In this document: positions 28,081 to 38,015 of the stretch, piece after piece
Layout of the letters: each line of letters opens with the position of its first letter
How positions within the stretch are numbered: position 1 is the first letter of the stretch
Assembly: GCF_003076635.1 (NCBI RefSeq)
Contig: NZ_QDKG01000001.1
Location: 1,302,001-1,366,000, forward strand
Direction of reading: 5' to 3'
Length of the DNA: 64,000 nt
DNA from: Sphingobacterium corticibacter
GTDB taxonomy: Bacteria; Bacteroidota; Bacteroidia; Sphingobacteriales; Sphingobacteriaceae
Notes under the pieces: model-generated
The model's database searches: none
The model's input: only the letters and a program-made list of their open reading frames with translations
What the model was told of the DNA's origin: nothing
Position numbers and translations under genes: made by a program

Positions 28081-28773
28081 CTATAACTGGGTCATAAAGT
28101 TTAAAAAAGAAGTTACCTTCTCCTTGTACATATCTCTGTTTAGCACATAATAATGTGCTCCACGTTTAGAACCATCTTTATCTTTATCCGATTGCTTGAC
28201 GAGCAAACCAGTTGATCGTAGTTTTCGCATAAAGTTGGGTCTATCCAATTCTACGTTATACACCTGTTCAAAAAGCGAAGCAATTTGTGGAATAGTAAAT
28301 CGTTCAGGCAGCAACTCAAACAAAATAGGATGTAAGGCCGCTTTATAGCGCAAATGCTCTTTTGCAGCTTTGACCATTTCATCGTGGTCAAATATTAGTT
28401 CTGGCACGCGATCTAAAGAAACCCATTCTGCTTTATACTCTTTACTAAGTTGATTTTCGTATTTCCCAATATCAATTAAGGCGTAATAAGCGACGCTTAC
28501 TGTTCGAGCAAGCGGATCGCGTCCTGGCTCGCCAAATACTTGGTATTGCTCCATGTAGATATCTTTTAGCCCAGTCAAGTGCGTCAAAATACGTGATGCG
28601 GCATCATTGGTATTCTCGTTTTCTTGCACAAAACCGCCCATCAGACTCCATTTTCCCTTCTCCGGCATCATCCCACGTTCTATAATCAATAGCTTTAGGG
28701 ATCGGCCATCAAAACCGAAAATAATACAGTCCACTGCCAGCAGCAAGCGAGAATGTTCCTTATATGCACTCAT
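28081..28773 (-). CDS. araR: NUDIX-domain arabinose regulator (AraR, NrtR family)
   Basis: 230 residues: an N-terminal NUDIX fold (about 10-145) fused to a winged-helix DNA-binding domain (about 150-230, TIPQIASLFEQVYNV, then RPNFMRKLRSTGLLVKQ). The NUDIX box is degenerate: after GGFVQENENTNDAASRIL the catalytic REVxEExG glutamates are missing, so it should not hydrolyse nucleotides. This is the architecture of the NrtR family, in which Bacteroidota members act as L-arabinose-responsive repressors (AraR). Its position as the last gene of araB-araD-araA, 67 bases after araA, supports this. A candidate operator lies in the araB promoter at 32945-32961. Confidence 0.85.
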   Translation of the reverse strand: MSAYKEHSRLLLAVDCIIFGFDGRSLKLLIIERGMMPEKGKWSLMGGFVQENENTNDAASRILTHLTGLKDIYMEQYQVFGEPGRDPLARTVSVAYYALIDIGKYENQLSKEYKAEWVSLDRVPELIFDHDEMVKAAKEHLRYKAALHPILFELLPERFTIPQIASLFEQVYNVELDRPNFMRKLRSTGLLVKQSDKDKDGSKRGAHYYVLNRDMYKEKVTSFLNFMTQL

Positions 28774-28840
28774 ACAATTTCATAATTTGACAGCAAATGT
28801 GCTCAGAAAATCAGACGTCCACAAATAAACGAATGATTTT

Positions 28841-30340
28841 CTACTTTTTCAGCTTGTATGCCAATTCGCCCCAAAGTAACTCTTTTTCAAAAGATTTCAA
28901 GTTTGTATCCTCATCGATGATCACACATTCGATATTAGCAATCTTAGCAAAATCATGGAAATATTCAGAGGTTAGATTTTGGCTATATACTGTATGATGC
29001 GCTCCACCAGCATAAATCCACGCCGAACAGCCTGTTTTCATATCTGGTTTTGGTTCCCACAATACGCGTGCAACCGGCAATTTTGGTAGATCATTTTCAA
29101 ACTCTTTCGCTGCAACTGTATTTACGACCAAGCGAAAGCGATCGCCCATATCCACCAAGCTCGCGTTTAGTGCATCACCGCCTTTCGCGTTGAATACCAA
29201 ACGAGCTGGATCTTCTTTGCCACCGATTCCTAATGGATGTACTTCCAAACTTGGCTTATCAGCCGCTAAAACTGGATCTACTTCCAACATATGCGCCCCT
29301 AAAACCATCGAATTATTTGGATCCAAATGGTACGTATAATCTTCCATAAAAGCACTTCCGCCTGCCATACCCGAAGACATGACTTTAGCTGCTCGAACTA
29401 ATGCGGCAGTTTTCCAATCGCCTTCACCCGCATAGCCAAACCCAGCTTCCATCAGACGCTGTGTCGCAATACCCGGTAGCTGCTTCATACCGTGCAAATC
29501 TTCAAATGTATTAGAGAAGCCTTTGAAATCGCCTTCCTCCAAAAATTGCTGCAGCCCGATTTCAATCTGTGCGGCATCGCGCACGTTCGCATAATTCGCA
29601 CCGTCTTTTTTTACATCGGCAGCCATGTGGTAGTTACTTTCGTATTCTGCGATCAGTTCATCGATTTGTGCATCGCTAACAGCGTCGATTTTTGCTACCA
29701 AATCTCCAACCGCATACGTGTTTACCGAGAAGCCAAACTGTGATTCTGCAGCTACTTTGTCGCCATCAGTAACGGCTACAAAACGCATATTATCGCCAAA
29801 ACGTGCGAATTTAGCGCCTTGCCAATCATTCCAAGCGGATGCCGCGCGCGACCATACATTGATCTGATGAATCACCTCTTCGTCTTTCCAATAGCCAGTC
29901 ACCACTTTGCGAGAGATTCCTAATTTGGAAACGATATGACCAAACTCACGATCTCCGTGCGCACTTTGATTCAGATTCATAAAATCCATATCAATCGTAG
30001 ACCAAGGAATATCGCGGTTGTATTGTGTATGTAAATGCAATAAAGGTTTGTTCAAAATCTTCAATCCACGGATCCACATTTTCGCTGGCGAAAAGGTGTG
30101 CATCCAAGCAATAATACCGACACAATTGTCGGCGTAGTTTGCAGCCGCAATGGTTTCGTAAATTTCTTCTGATGATTTTACGATTGGTTTGAATACCACG
30201 CGTACTGGAATCTGCTCCGTCTCATCCAAGTGCTTGGCAATTTCGGCTGCGTGAGCCGCCGCCTGCTTCAACGTTTCCTCACCATATAGACTTTGGCTCC
30301 CAGTCACAAACCATACTTCCAATTCATTTAAGTTAATCAT
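28841..30340 (-). CDS. araA: L-arabinose isomerase
   Basis: A 499-residue cytosolic enzyme converting L-arabinose to L-ribulose (EC 5.3.1.4). The N-terminus ([18 protein letters not shown]) is the AraA signature. The region [20 protein letters not shown] carries the metal-binding glutamates, and [19 protein letters not shown] a metal-binding histidine. The length equals that of the family. It is the third gene of the operon, but a 201-base leader with a peculiar short repeat separates it from araD. That gap may contain an extra promoter or an mRNA processing site. Confidence 0.96.
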   Translation of the reverse strand: MINLNELEVWFVTGSQSLYGEETLKQAAAHAAEIAKHLDETEQIPVRVVFKPIVKSSEEIYETIAAANYADNCVGIIAWMHTFSPAKMWIRGLKILNKPLLHLHTQYNRDIPWSTIDMDFMNLNQSAHGDREFGHIVSKLGISRKVVTGYWKDEEVIHQINVWSRAASAWNDWQGAKFARFGDNMRFVAVTDGDKVAAESQFGFSVNTYAVGDLVAKIDAVSDAQIDELIAEYESNYHMAADVKKDGANYANVRDAAQIEIGLQQFLEEGDFKGFSNTFEDLHGMKQLPGIATQRLMEAGFGYAGEGDWKTAALVRAAKVMSSGMAGGSAFMEDYTYHLDPNNSMVLGAHMLEVDPVLAADKPSLEVHPLGIGGKEDPARLVFNAKGGDALNASLVDMGDRFRLVVNTVAAKEFENDLPKLPVARVLWEPKPDMKTGCSAWIYAGGAHHTVYSQNLTSEYFHDFAKIANIECVIIDEDTNLKSFEKELLWGELAYKLKK

Positions 30341-30366
30341 ATATCGTATTTATATTTATAAGGTTA

Positions 30367-30541
30367 ATTTTTAAATCTAATATCCCACTACCCACATCTT
30401 ATTACTAATATCTAACATCTAAATACTAAAATCTAGCATCTAACATCTCACTACGCACATCTCACATCTCAATACTAAAATCTAACATCTAATATCTCAA
30501 TACTAAAATCTCACATCTCAATACTAGCATCTAACATCTAA
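30367..30541. repeat. Degenerate short repeat block between araD and araA
   Basis: About 175 bases built from variants of TAACATCT, CACATCT and AATACTAAAATCT. ACATCT occurs eight times and AATACTA-type units four times, with a period of roughly 10-28 bases. The block fills nearly the whole gap between the araD stop and the araA start. It has no spacers or dyad symmetry and is extremely C/A/T-biased (almost no G on the plus strand). Confidence 0.85.
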
Positions 30542-31243
30542 TTACTGCCCATAATAAGAGCCAGCACCATGTTTACGTTCATAATGTTTTTTGATGAGTG
30601 CATCTTTCATGCGCGCCGCATTAGGTTGTATTTGCTCGGTGAATAGTGCCATCTTGGCCACATATTCCAGCACAGCGCTGTTGTATACCGCTTTGTCACC
30701 CGTTTTTCCCCAAGTAAAAGGAGCGTGGTTCGCCACCAGAATCATTTCCACCTCTTCGTAATCCAATCCCTGTTGTTCAAAGTGATTCAAGATCTGAAAG
30801 CCCGTTTCATACTCGTAATTACCAGCGATCATCGCGTCTTCCATGGGCGGTGCGCACGGAATATCGGTAGTGAGGTGATCCGCATGCGTTGTTCCATACA
30901 ATGGAATATCACGTTGACTTTGCGCCCAAGCCGTTGCATACTGCGAATGCGTATGTACAATACCACCAATTTTTGGCCAATGTTTGTACAATACCGCATG
31001 CGTTTTAGTGTCCGACGATGGTCGTAAATCTCCTGATATGGTATTTCCATCAAAGTCGACAATCACCATGTCGTCAGGACGCAATTGCGGATAATCTACA
31101 CCGCTCGGTTTGATCGCAAAAACACCTTGATCGTGATCCGCCACGCTGGCATTTCCAAAGGTGAAAAGTACTAAGCCCAATTCTGGCAATCGCATATTGG
31201 CAGCGTAGGCTTCTTCTTTGATACGCTTATATTGTGTACTCAT
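30542..31243 (-). CDS. araD: L-ribulose-5-phosphate 4-epimerase
   Basis: A 233-residue class II aldolase-like enzyme (EC 5.1.3.4) that converts L-ribulose 5-phosphate to D-xylulose 5-phosphate, linking arabinose to the pentose phosphate pathway. Visible are the family start (YKRIKEEAYAANMRLPELGL), the phosphate-binding FGNASVADHDQGVFAIKPSG region, the zinc-binding IVHTHSQYATAWAQ and GTTHADH, and a C-terminal His/Tyr-rich tail (YERKHGAGSYYGQ). It starts 5 bases after the araB stop, so the two are cotranscribed and probably translationally coupled. Confidence 0.96.
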   Translation of the reverse strand: MSTQYKRIKEEAYAANMRLPELGLVLFTFGNASVADHDQGVFAIKPSGVDYPQLRPDDMVIVDFDGNTISGDLRPSSDTKTHAVLYKHWPKIGGIVHTHSQYATAWAQSQRDIPLYGTTHADHLTTDIPCAPPMEDAMIAGNYEYETGFQILNHFEQQGLDYEEVEMILVANHAPFTWGKTGDKAVYNSAVLEYVAKMALFTEQIQPNAARMKDALIKKHYERKHGAGSYYGQ

Positions 31244-31248
31244 ATCGT

Positions 31249-32916
31249 TTAGTTTTTGATGAGTCTTTGTTCCGTGAAATCACCAAGCGCAATATATTGC
31301 GCATAGCGATTGGCATATACATCGGCACGTGAAGGATCTGGCGTGTATTCTTTATCAAATCCTTGTCCCATTTGCTGCATCGCATCTTCCACGCGTGGGA
31401 AAACACCTGCCACCGTTGCGGCGAACATCGCTGCACCGATGGCACAGGTTTGTTCGGATTGATGTACGCGGATCGGCATACCGATTACGTCGGCCATCAT
31501 CTGCATGATAAATGGCGATTTGCGTGGAATACCACCCAGCGCGATAATACCTTTTACTGGAATACCTTGATCCACGAATCGGTCGACGATCCGCTTCGCG
31601 CCAAAAGCCGTTGCTTCTACCAATGCCCTGAAAATGTGTGGCGCATCAGACGCCAGATCCAAATGTGCAAATGCACCTTGTAAAGCTTGGTTCGCATCTG
31701 GCGTTCGGCGGCCATTAAACCAATCCAGCGCCAATTCATCCTCGATCGTAGGAACGATCTGTGCCGCTTTTTCGCTGAGCGAAGTCAATATTTGATTTTC
31801 CAATTGTTCGATCTGCTCCGCAGTAAATAGTCCACTATCTGCACCAATGTGCTTTAAAGGCCAAACCAGTAATTTCTTAAACCACGCATAAGCATCCCCA
31901 AAAGCAGATTGACCCGCTTCTAAACCGATCATACCCGGAATTACCGAGCCATCCACTTGCCCACAAATTCCTTGAACCAGTTTGTCGCTCATCTCCTGTT
32001 TTGGAGCAACCAAAATATCACAGGTAGATGTGCCGATGATTTTGCTCAAATAATAAGGCTCAATCTGTCCGCCTACAGCACCCATATGGCAATCGAAAGC
32101 GCCAATACCCACAAATACATCGGTCGATAATCCCAATTTCGCTGCCCAATCGGCACTTAGTTTTCCAGCTGCTTGATTGGCAGTGTACGTTCCTGCGGGT
32201 AATTTTTTTGTGAAGCCATCTAATAATGGATCTAGCGAAGAGAAAAACTCATTTGGTGGGAATCCACCAAATTCTGCCGCCCACAGTGACTTATGTCCGG
32301 CCGAGCATACGCCGCGCTTGATGTCGGTTACCTGATTGCCACCGCATAATAAGAACGGAATCCAGTCACAATGTTCTACCCATGATTGCGTAGCATTGCG
32401 CACCTGACTATCCTCTCGAAAGATGTGTAGCAATTTTGACCAAAACCATTCTGAGGAATAAATTCCACCCACATATTGTAAGTAATCAATGTCAAATTTT
32501 TTCGCGTGTTCGTTGATGGCAGCAGCTTCCTGAAGAGCAGTATGATCTTTCCATAATACAAACATGGCGTTCGGATTTTCTGCAAATTCAGGTAATAAGG
32601 CCAATGGTGTTCCCGCATGATCTACAGCAATAGGAGTAGAGCCCGTGGTATCTACCGAAATTCCTACCACCTGACTAGCGATTTCTGCACCACTTTGTTG
32701 CACACATTGACTAATCACCGATTCCAGTCCTTCAACATAATCTAAAGGGTGTTGTCTAAATTGACTTTTCTTGGCATCGCAGTACAATCCTTGTTTCCAG
32801 CGTGGATATTCAAAGACCGCTGTGGCGATTTCGCTGCCATCGTTTGTATTGGCTAGTACGGCGCGAACAGAGTCGGTACCAAAGTCGACTCCAATAACAT
32901 ATTTTGTAAGCATCAT
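31249..32916 (-). CDS. araB: Ribulokinase
   Basis: A 555-residue FGGY-family kinase (EC 2.7.1.16) phosphorylating L-ribulose. It has the N-terminal ATPase-fold motif (VIGVDFGTDSVRAVLANT), GISVDTTGSTPIAVD, a C-terminal nucleotide-binding motif (GIIALGGIPRKSPFIMQMMA) and the expected length. It starts with two consecutive ATGs; the first at 32916 is used here. As the first gene of the minus-strand operon araB-araD-araA-araR it follows the promoter/operator region at 32930-32961. Confidence 0.96.
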   Translation of the reverse strand: MMLTKYVIGVDFGTDSVRAVLANTNDGSEIATAVFEYPRWKQGLYCDAKKSQFRQHPLDYVEGLESVISQCVQQSGAEIASQVVGISVDTTGSTPIAVDHAGTPLALLPEFAENPNAMFVLWKDHTALQEAAAINEHAKKFDIDYLQYVGGIYSSEWFWSKLLHIFREDSQVRNATQSWVEHCDWIPFLLCGGNQVTDIKRGVCSAGHKSLWAAEFGGFPPNEFFSSLDPLLDGFTKKLPAGTYTANQAAGKLSADWAAKLGLSTDVFVGIGAFDCHMGAVGGQIEPYYLSKIIGTSTCDILVAPKQEMSDKLVQGICGQVDGSVIPGMIGLEAGQSAFGDAYAWFKKLLVWPLKHIGADSGLFTAEQIEQLENQILTSLSEKAAQIVPTIEDELALDWFNGRRTPDANQALQGAFAHLDLASDAPHIFRALVEATAFGAKRIVDRFVDQGIPVKGIIALGGIPRKSPFIMQMMADVIGMPIRVHQSEQTCAIGAAMFAATVAGVFPRVEDAMQQMGQGFDKEYTPDPSRADVYANRYAQYIALGDFTEQRLIKN

Positions 32917-32929
32917 AATTCGATTTGTT

Positions 32930-32961
32930 CAAATATTAGAAAATATTGTCAAACTGACAAT
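32930..32961 (-). promoter_or_regulatory. Candidate araB promoter with AraR-type operator
   Basis: On the minus strand ATTG (-33-like, 32958-32961), a 20-base spacer, then AATATTTG (-7-like, 32930-32937), ending 13 bases before the first ATG. The plus-strand palindrome ATTGTCAAACTGACAAT (32945-32961, perfect 7-bp arms, 3-base centre) covers the -33 box and part of the spacer. This is an ideal repressor position. Assignment to the NUDIX regulator is inference. Confidence 0.55.
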
Positions 32962-33263
32962 TAAAAGGAAATTATTTTTTTGAATTCATGATTTATTTAC
33001 TAATCAACTGTCAGCCATCTTTATCAAGTAACTGTCGTAAGAAGGTGAAGATCACCTCGCTGCTATGTTAAATTATCATTAACTGGAGAATTTATTTCTC
33101 ATAAAGTATTGTTGAATTGCTTTTTATGTGAAGGGTGAGGTGCTTTAGGTAAGAATGTATCTACACGTTAAAATCCGAATAGTATAGGGTAATATCAGCG
33201 TGAAGCATCCTAAATATACCTCCTAACTTGCCAAACAGCAATAACCATTAAAATACGCGAATT
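32962..33263. other. Divergent intergenic region between araB and the second susC
   Basis: With the araB promoter, the gene-free stretch between araB and susC is 347 bases. This right-hand part should carry the susC promoter. I see no clear TAnnTTTG element, repeat or RNA gene in it, and the 17-bp palindrome of the araB side is not repeated. Confidence 0.45.
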
Positions 33264-36209
33264 ATGAATAGATTCCATTATGTACTTTTTCTACTGTTGC
33301 TTAATATAGGAATGGTGTTCGGCCAAGAGCAAAAATCGCTCACGGGGCAGGTCGTTGACGAAGCTGGAAACCCAGTACAAGGCGCCACCATCTCATTAAG
33401 CAATTCACCTGAAAAAATTTCTAGTAATCGAGACGGCCAGTTTTCTCTGCGCTATACAACTGGAGCTAGAATGACCGTAAACTCCGTAGGACACGTTGAG
33501 TTTACCCAAACATTGACCGAGCAAACCAGCTTGACAGTACGCCTGCAGACTTCTTCTGAAGAATTGGAGCAGGTGGTTGTTGTAGGTTATGGTACGCAGC
33601 GCAGGGGCGAAACGACGGGATCGGTAGCCAGCGTCAAGTCTGAAAGCTTTAATCAAGGTGCGGTGATTGATGCCGGACAATTGATTCAGGGTAAAGTAGC
33701 TGGTTTACGGATCACTACACCGAGTGGTAATCCCAACGGCAACACACAAATCAACTTACGTGGTTTGAATTCCATTCAAGGAGCGGTCAATCCTTTGGTG
33801 ATTATTGATGGTGTACCAGGAGAGTTTAATTCGGTTGCACCTGAAGATATCGAATCAGTGGATGTCATGAAAGACGGCTCTGCAGCAGCGATCTACGGTA
33901 CGCGTGCAACTGGTGGTGTCATCTTCATTACTACAAAACAAAACCGTTCTACAGATGGTCGTACTAGTATAGATTATAACAACTATGCCAGTCTACAAAC
34001 ATTGTTCCGTGTACCAGATTTGCTGAACGCAGAAGACTATCGTCGTCTGATAGCAGAAGGTAAACCTTATGAAGATTTGGGACATAGTACCAACTGGATT
34101 GATGAGGTGACACAAAATCCATTCAGCCATAATCACAACCTGACTTTATTTGGTGGTAATTCTAGAACCAATTTTACGGGCTCGGTAAACTACAGAGATT
34201 GGGATGGTGTATTGCTGAAAAGCGGACAGGAAAGACTGAATGTGCGTGCTGATCTGAATCACGATATGTTTGATGGGAAACTACGCAGTCGCATGCAAAT
34301 CATTAGCAACACAATCAGCTCCAAGCAGGGCGGAAGCTCGGACTATATGTGGCGCCAAGCGATGATTCGCAACCCGACGGATCGCATTTTCAACGATCAA
34401 GGAAAATGGCAAGAAAGCAATGCCTATATGTATGATAATCCATTGGGAATGATTCACGAATCTGTGAATGACCGCATGTATCGCGAAACCCGAATGAACG
34501 GATCGTTAGACTATCGCCCAACAACGGATTTGAGTTTCAAAGCCTTATTCTCCCGTGTTCAAGATAATGATTTGACAGGCACTTCTACATCGTTTGATCA
34601 CATCAATACCACTAAAAACAATTTAAATGGTACGGCTTCACGCTGGACGCAAGCAGGCGTAGAAAACTTGATGGAGCTTACCGCAAATTACAATAAGCAA
34701 TTTGGTGATCACCGTATTATCGGGTTGGCCGGTTATAGCTGGCAACGCAATCAATTCGAGAACTTCAATGCGTACAATTTCAATTTTCCGACCGACCAAT
34801 ACAGCTACAACCAGTTGCAAGCCGGATTGGCCTTGCAAAACGGATTGGCGACAATGGCCAGTTACAAGCAAGAATCAACGCTAATCGGTTATTTCGCCCG
34901 TGCTAACTATAGTTACAAAGAAAAGTATTTGTTGATGGCGAGTATCCGTCGAGAAGGATCTAGTACGTTTGGTGAAAACAACAAATGGGGAAATTTCCCA
35001 GCGGTCTCCGTCGGATGGGATATGGCCAAAGAAGATTTTATGGCTGATCAGAAGGTGATTAATCAGTGGAAATGGCGTGCAGGTTACGGTGTCACCGGAA
35101 CGATTGCCGCTTCGCCTTACAACTCGCAGATCAGTTATAATTATACATTAACCGAAGGTGCCTACATCAATGGCAACTGGGTGCCAGGATTTGTGCCGGC
35201 GCGTAACTTCAACCCTGATTTACGTTGGGAAAGAAAGAACGAGTTGAACGTAGGGGCTGATTTTAGTTTGTTCAACAACCGTGTATATGGTTCCTTGGAT
35301 TACTATTCCCGTCAGGTCAAAGATTTATTGTACATGTTCCAAGTGCCAGTACCTCCTTACCTTACTTCGTCGATGTTCTTAAATGCGGGCGAGATGAGCA
35401 ATAGCGGTTTTGAAGCCTTAGTAAACGTAGATGCCGTAAATAAAGAGCGTTTCAAATGGAGAACAACCGTGGTGTTTTCGAGCAATAAAAACAAATTGCG
35501 TAACCTGTCCAACGATCGTTTTGGCGTAACGCAAGAATTCTTTGATACCGGATATACGGGCGAGCCCATTCAGACATTCACACATCGTGTGCAAGTAGGA
35601 AGAAGTATTGGTGATTTTTATGTATACAAAACAGTAGGTGTAGACGAAGAAGGAAAATGGTTGATTGAGAGTCAAGAAGGAGATATTATTCCTGTTCAGG
35701 ATGCTACGATCGAAGATCGTCAGTATTACGGAAATGGTATTCCAGACTTCAATTTGGGTTGGAACAACTCTTTTCAATACGGCAACTTGGATATGACGTT
35801 GAACTGGCGTGGATCATTCGGTCACCAAATTCTAAATATGTCTCGACTGTATTATGAGAATCCGGTGAATCCAGCTTACAATGCTTTGCGCACTGCTTAT
35901 GATCCAGTGTATGGACAAACGTTGAATAATGACTTGGTATATGTATCGCATTACATCGAAAATGGTGATTTCCTAAAATTGGATAACGTGACGATTGGTT
36001 ACACTTTCAACAAACAGTTAATAAAAGGCATCAAGTCACTTCGTATCTACGTTTCGGGATTGAATTTGGTTACGATTACAGGCTACAAAGGTTTGGATCC
36101 GGAAGCGACAAGCTACGAAGGAGATTTCCAATTTGCACCAGGTATCGAACACCGTGACCGTTATCCGACGACACGTACTTACACCGCGGGATTAAATGTG
36201 CGCTTTTAA
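33264..36209 (+). CDS. SusC/RagA-family TonB-linked outer membrane transporter (second PUL)
   Basis: 981 residues with a signal peptide ending MVFGQEQ. Order: a carboxypeptidase-regulatory-like domain (about 25-100), the SusC signature EQVVVVGYGTQRRGETTGS, a plug with LNSIQGAVNPLVIIDGVPGE and AAIYGTRATGGVIFITTK (each within 120-235), then the beta-barrel ending LNVRF. It is divergent from araB and followed by susD after 62 bases. With the arabinose operon on one side and the GH127 arabinofuranosidase on the other, the cargo is probably an arabinose-containing oligosaccharide or glycopeptide. Confidence 0.93.
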   Translation: MNRFHYVLFLLLLNIGMVFGQEQKSLTGQVVDEAGNPVQGATISLSNSPEKISSNRDGQFSLRYTTGARMTVNSVGHVEFTQTLTEQTSLTVRLQTSSEELEQVVVVGYGTQRRGETTGSVASVKSESFNQGAVIDAGQLIQGKVAGLRITTPSGNPNGNTQINLRGLNSIQGAVNPLVIIDGVPGEFNSVAPEDIESVDVMKDGSAAAIYGTRATGGVIFITTKQNRSTDGRTSIDYNNYASLQTLFRVPDLLNAEDYRRLIAEGKPYEDLGHSTNWIDEVTQNPFSHNHNLTLFGGNSRTNFTGSVNYRDWDGVLLKSGQERLNVRADLNHDMFDGKLRSRMQIISNTISSKQGGSSDYMWRQAMIRNPTDRIFNDQGKWQESNAYMYDNPLGMIHESVNDRMYRETRMNGSLDYRPTTDLSFKALFSRVQDNDLTGTSTSFDHINTTKNNLNGTASRWTQAGVENLMELTANYNKQFGDHRIIGLAGYSWQRNQFENFNAYNFNFPTDQYSYNQLQAGLALQNGLATMASYKQESTLIGYFARANYSYKEKYLLMASIRREGSSTFGENNKWGNFPAVSVGWDMAKEDFMADQKVINQWKWRAGYGVTGTIAASPYNSQISYNYTLTEGAYINGNWVPGFVPARNFNPDLRWERKNELNVGADFSLFNNRVYGSLDYYSRQVKDLLYMFQVPVPPYLTSSMFLNAGEMSNSGFEALVNVDAVNKERFKWRTTVVFSSNKNKLRNLSNDRFGVTQEFFDTGYTGEPIQTFTHRVQVGRSIGDFYVYKTVGVDEEGKWLIESQEGDIIPVQDATIEDRQYYGNGIPDFNLGWNNSFQYGNLDMTLNWRGSFGHQILNMSRLYYENPVNPAYNALRTAYDPVYGQTLNNDLVYVSHYIENGDFLKLDNVTIGYTFNKQLIKGIKSLRIYVSGLNLVTITGYKGLDPEATSYEGDFQFAPGIEHRDRYPTTRTYTAGLNVRF

Positions 36210-36271
36210 GTCATTTACTTAAAGCAGATTAAATTATAAATAAAGCGGAAACGCTAAAAAATATAACCATT

Positions 36272-37882
36272 ATGCAAAAGTTTAAAAGTTCATCAATTGC
36301 GCTATGGGGGTTAGTATTAGGCTCGATGGCAATTACTCCCTCCTGTACCGACCTGCATGAACAGGTATATTCTGAAGTATTGGGGAATACGGTAAATCCA
36401 ACAGAACGTGACCTACCTTTCATTTTAGCACCTACATATGCTTCCTTTCGTTCTTTAATGTTTGGTTGGCAAGGCTATTTCGACTTGCAAGAGGAAAGCG
36501 CCGATCATATCATCACGCCTGTGCGACCCAATGGATGGGACGATGCGGGAACGTACCGCCGCATGCACCAACACACGTGGAATACAGAACAATGGCAACC
36601 TTATAATGCTTGGAATCAGGCGTATGCTACGGTCACCAAAGTAAATATGGTGATCATGCAGATCGAAGATGGATCGCTCGCTTTACCAGAAACTATCGTG
36701 CCAAGTGCACTCGCCGAATTGAAGGCCACGCGCGCCATGGCTTATTATTTATTATTGGATAATCATGGCAATGTGCCGATCGTGACCGATTACCGCGATG
36801 CGAGCTTGCCGCAACCAAAGACACGACAAGAGGTATATGACTTTGTGATAAAGGAATTGACTGATGCTATTCCTAACTTATCTACAGATGTGCGCAGTAT
36901 GTACGGCAGAATAAATGTTTGGGTGGCTAAATCACTGTTAGCGAAAATTTATCTGAATGCGCAAGTATATACTGGCACTCCACAATGGGAGAAAGTGATT
37001 ACGGAGACTGCGGAGATTATCGCTAGCAACGAGTACCGACTGGATGATACCTATAGCGCAGTATTTTCGGCCACCAATCAAAATTCTCCCGAGATTATCT
37101 TTGCCGTACCTTATGATGAGGTATTTGGACATGGCAATCAAATTCATATGAAAACGCTAGATCCACTGAGCCGTTTGGTGTATGGGATGGCGGCCGGACC
37201 TTGGGGTGGTAACTGTGCTGTGCCGCAGTTCATTAATAGCTATGATACGGATGATACGCGTTTGTATGATACGTGGATCCAAGGCGAGCAATTAGATGCG
37301 AGTACAGGATTGCCAGTGATTACTTATGTGAATCGCGTGCCTGGAATAGGTGGCGACGGTGTGATTGCGCCAGCAAATGCGGGTTACCGTATCGGAAAAT
37401 ACAAAGTGAAGCAAGGTGCAACGAACAACTTGGATAATGATTATCCAATGTTCCGCTACGCGGATATTTTGATGATGCAAGCCGAAGCATTGCTGCGCTT
37501 GGGCAGATCTGATGAAGCGGCTGTGTTAGTAAGTCAAGTGCGTGCTCGTGCCTTTGCCGATCATCCAGAGAAAGCTACGGTTACTGGAGCACAACTCCTT
37601 CAAGGTAGTAATTACAATTACGGTGTGCAAGCGGTAGATGGCACGGTGAATGCTACGAATGGTGGCGCAGATATTCAATACGGACGTTTTCTAGATGAGC
37701 TTGGCTGGGAATTCTCGGCAGAGGCGCGAAGAAGACAGGATATTATTCGTTTTGGTGTGTTCCAAACCAAATCGTGGTTCAACCACCGTCCACATGCCAA
37801 CGCGCAAAGCAGGACGCTGTTCCCAATTCCAAATGCGGAAATCACTAAAAATCCAAACTTAAAACAAAACCCCGGATACTAA
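36272..37882 (+). CDS. SusD/RagB-family nutrient-binding lipoprotein (second PUL)
   Basis: A 536-residue lipoprotein with cysteine at about residue 25 (AITPSC). SusD hallmarks: CTDLHEQVYSE at the mature start, TPR-like helices (ELKATRAMAYYLLLDNHGNVP), MFRYADILMMQAEALLRLG, and the C-terminal ELGWEFSAEARRRQDIIRFG, then FPIPNAEITKNPNLKQNPGY. It caps the SusC barrel encoded just upstream. A terminator follows 27 bases after its stop. Confidence 0.93.
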   Translation: MQKFKSSSIALWGLVLGSMAITPSCTDLHEQVYSEVLGNTVNPTERDLPFILAPTYASFRSLMFGWQGYFDLQEESADHIITPVRPNGWDDAGTYRRMHQHTWNTEQWQPYNAWNQAYATVTKVNMVIMQIEDGSLALPETIVPSALAELKATRAMAYYLLLDNHGNVPIVTDYRDASLPQPKTRQEVYDFVIKELTDAIPNLSTDVRSMYGRINVWVAKSLLAKIYLNAQVYTGTPQWEKVITETAEIIASNEYRLDDTYSAVFSATNQNSPEIIFAVPYDEVFGHGNQIHMKTLDPLSRLVYGMAAGPWGGNCAVPQFINSYDTDDTRLYDTWIQGEQLDASTGLPVITYVNRVPGIGGDGVIAPANAGYRIGKYKVKQGATNNLDNDYPMFRYADILMMQAEALLRLGRSDEAAVLVSQVRARAFADHPEKATVTGAQLLQGSNYNYGVQAVDGTVNATNGGADIQYGRFLDELGWEFSAEARRRQDIIRFGVFQTKSWFNHRPHANAQSRTLFPIPNAEITKNPNLKQNPGY

Positions 37883-37909
37883 TATAACAGTGTGTGTTAC
37901 GTTTATCTC

Positions 37910-37944
37910 AAAGAGGCTGTCTTATAAAGACAGTCTCTTTTTTT
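37910..37944 (+). terminator. Terminator after the second susCD pair
   Basis: AAAGAGGCTGTCTT (37910-37923), loop ATA, AAGACAGTCTCTTT (37927-37940). This is a 14-bp stem with one G-U pair followed by a T-run. Confidence 0.88.
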
Positions 37945-38015
37945 GCTTTATTTTTTGGGCTGATAGAAGTGTTTGTAGGGCTCATATAGTAGATAGTGTT
38001 AATAATAGAGCTTAG

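Noticed and set aside
30367..30541. Possible CRISPR array
   Set aside because: The repeats are short, irregular and contiguous, with no unique spacers of constant length, and no cas gene is nearby.
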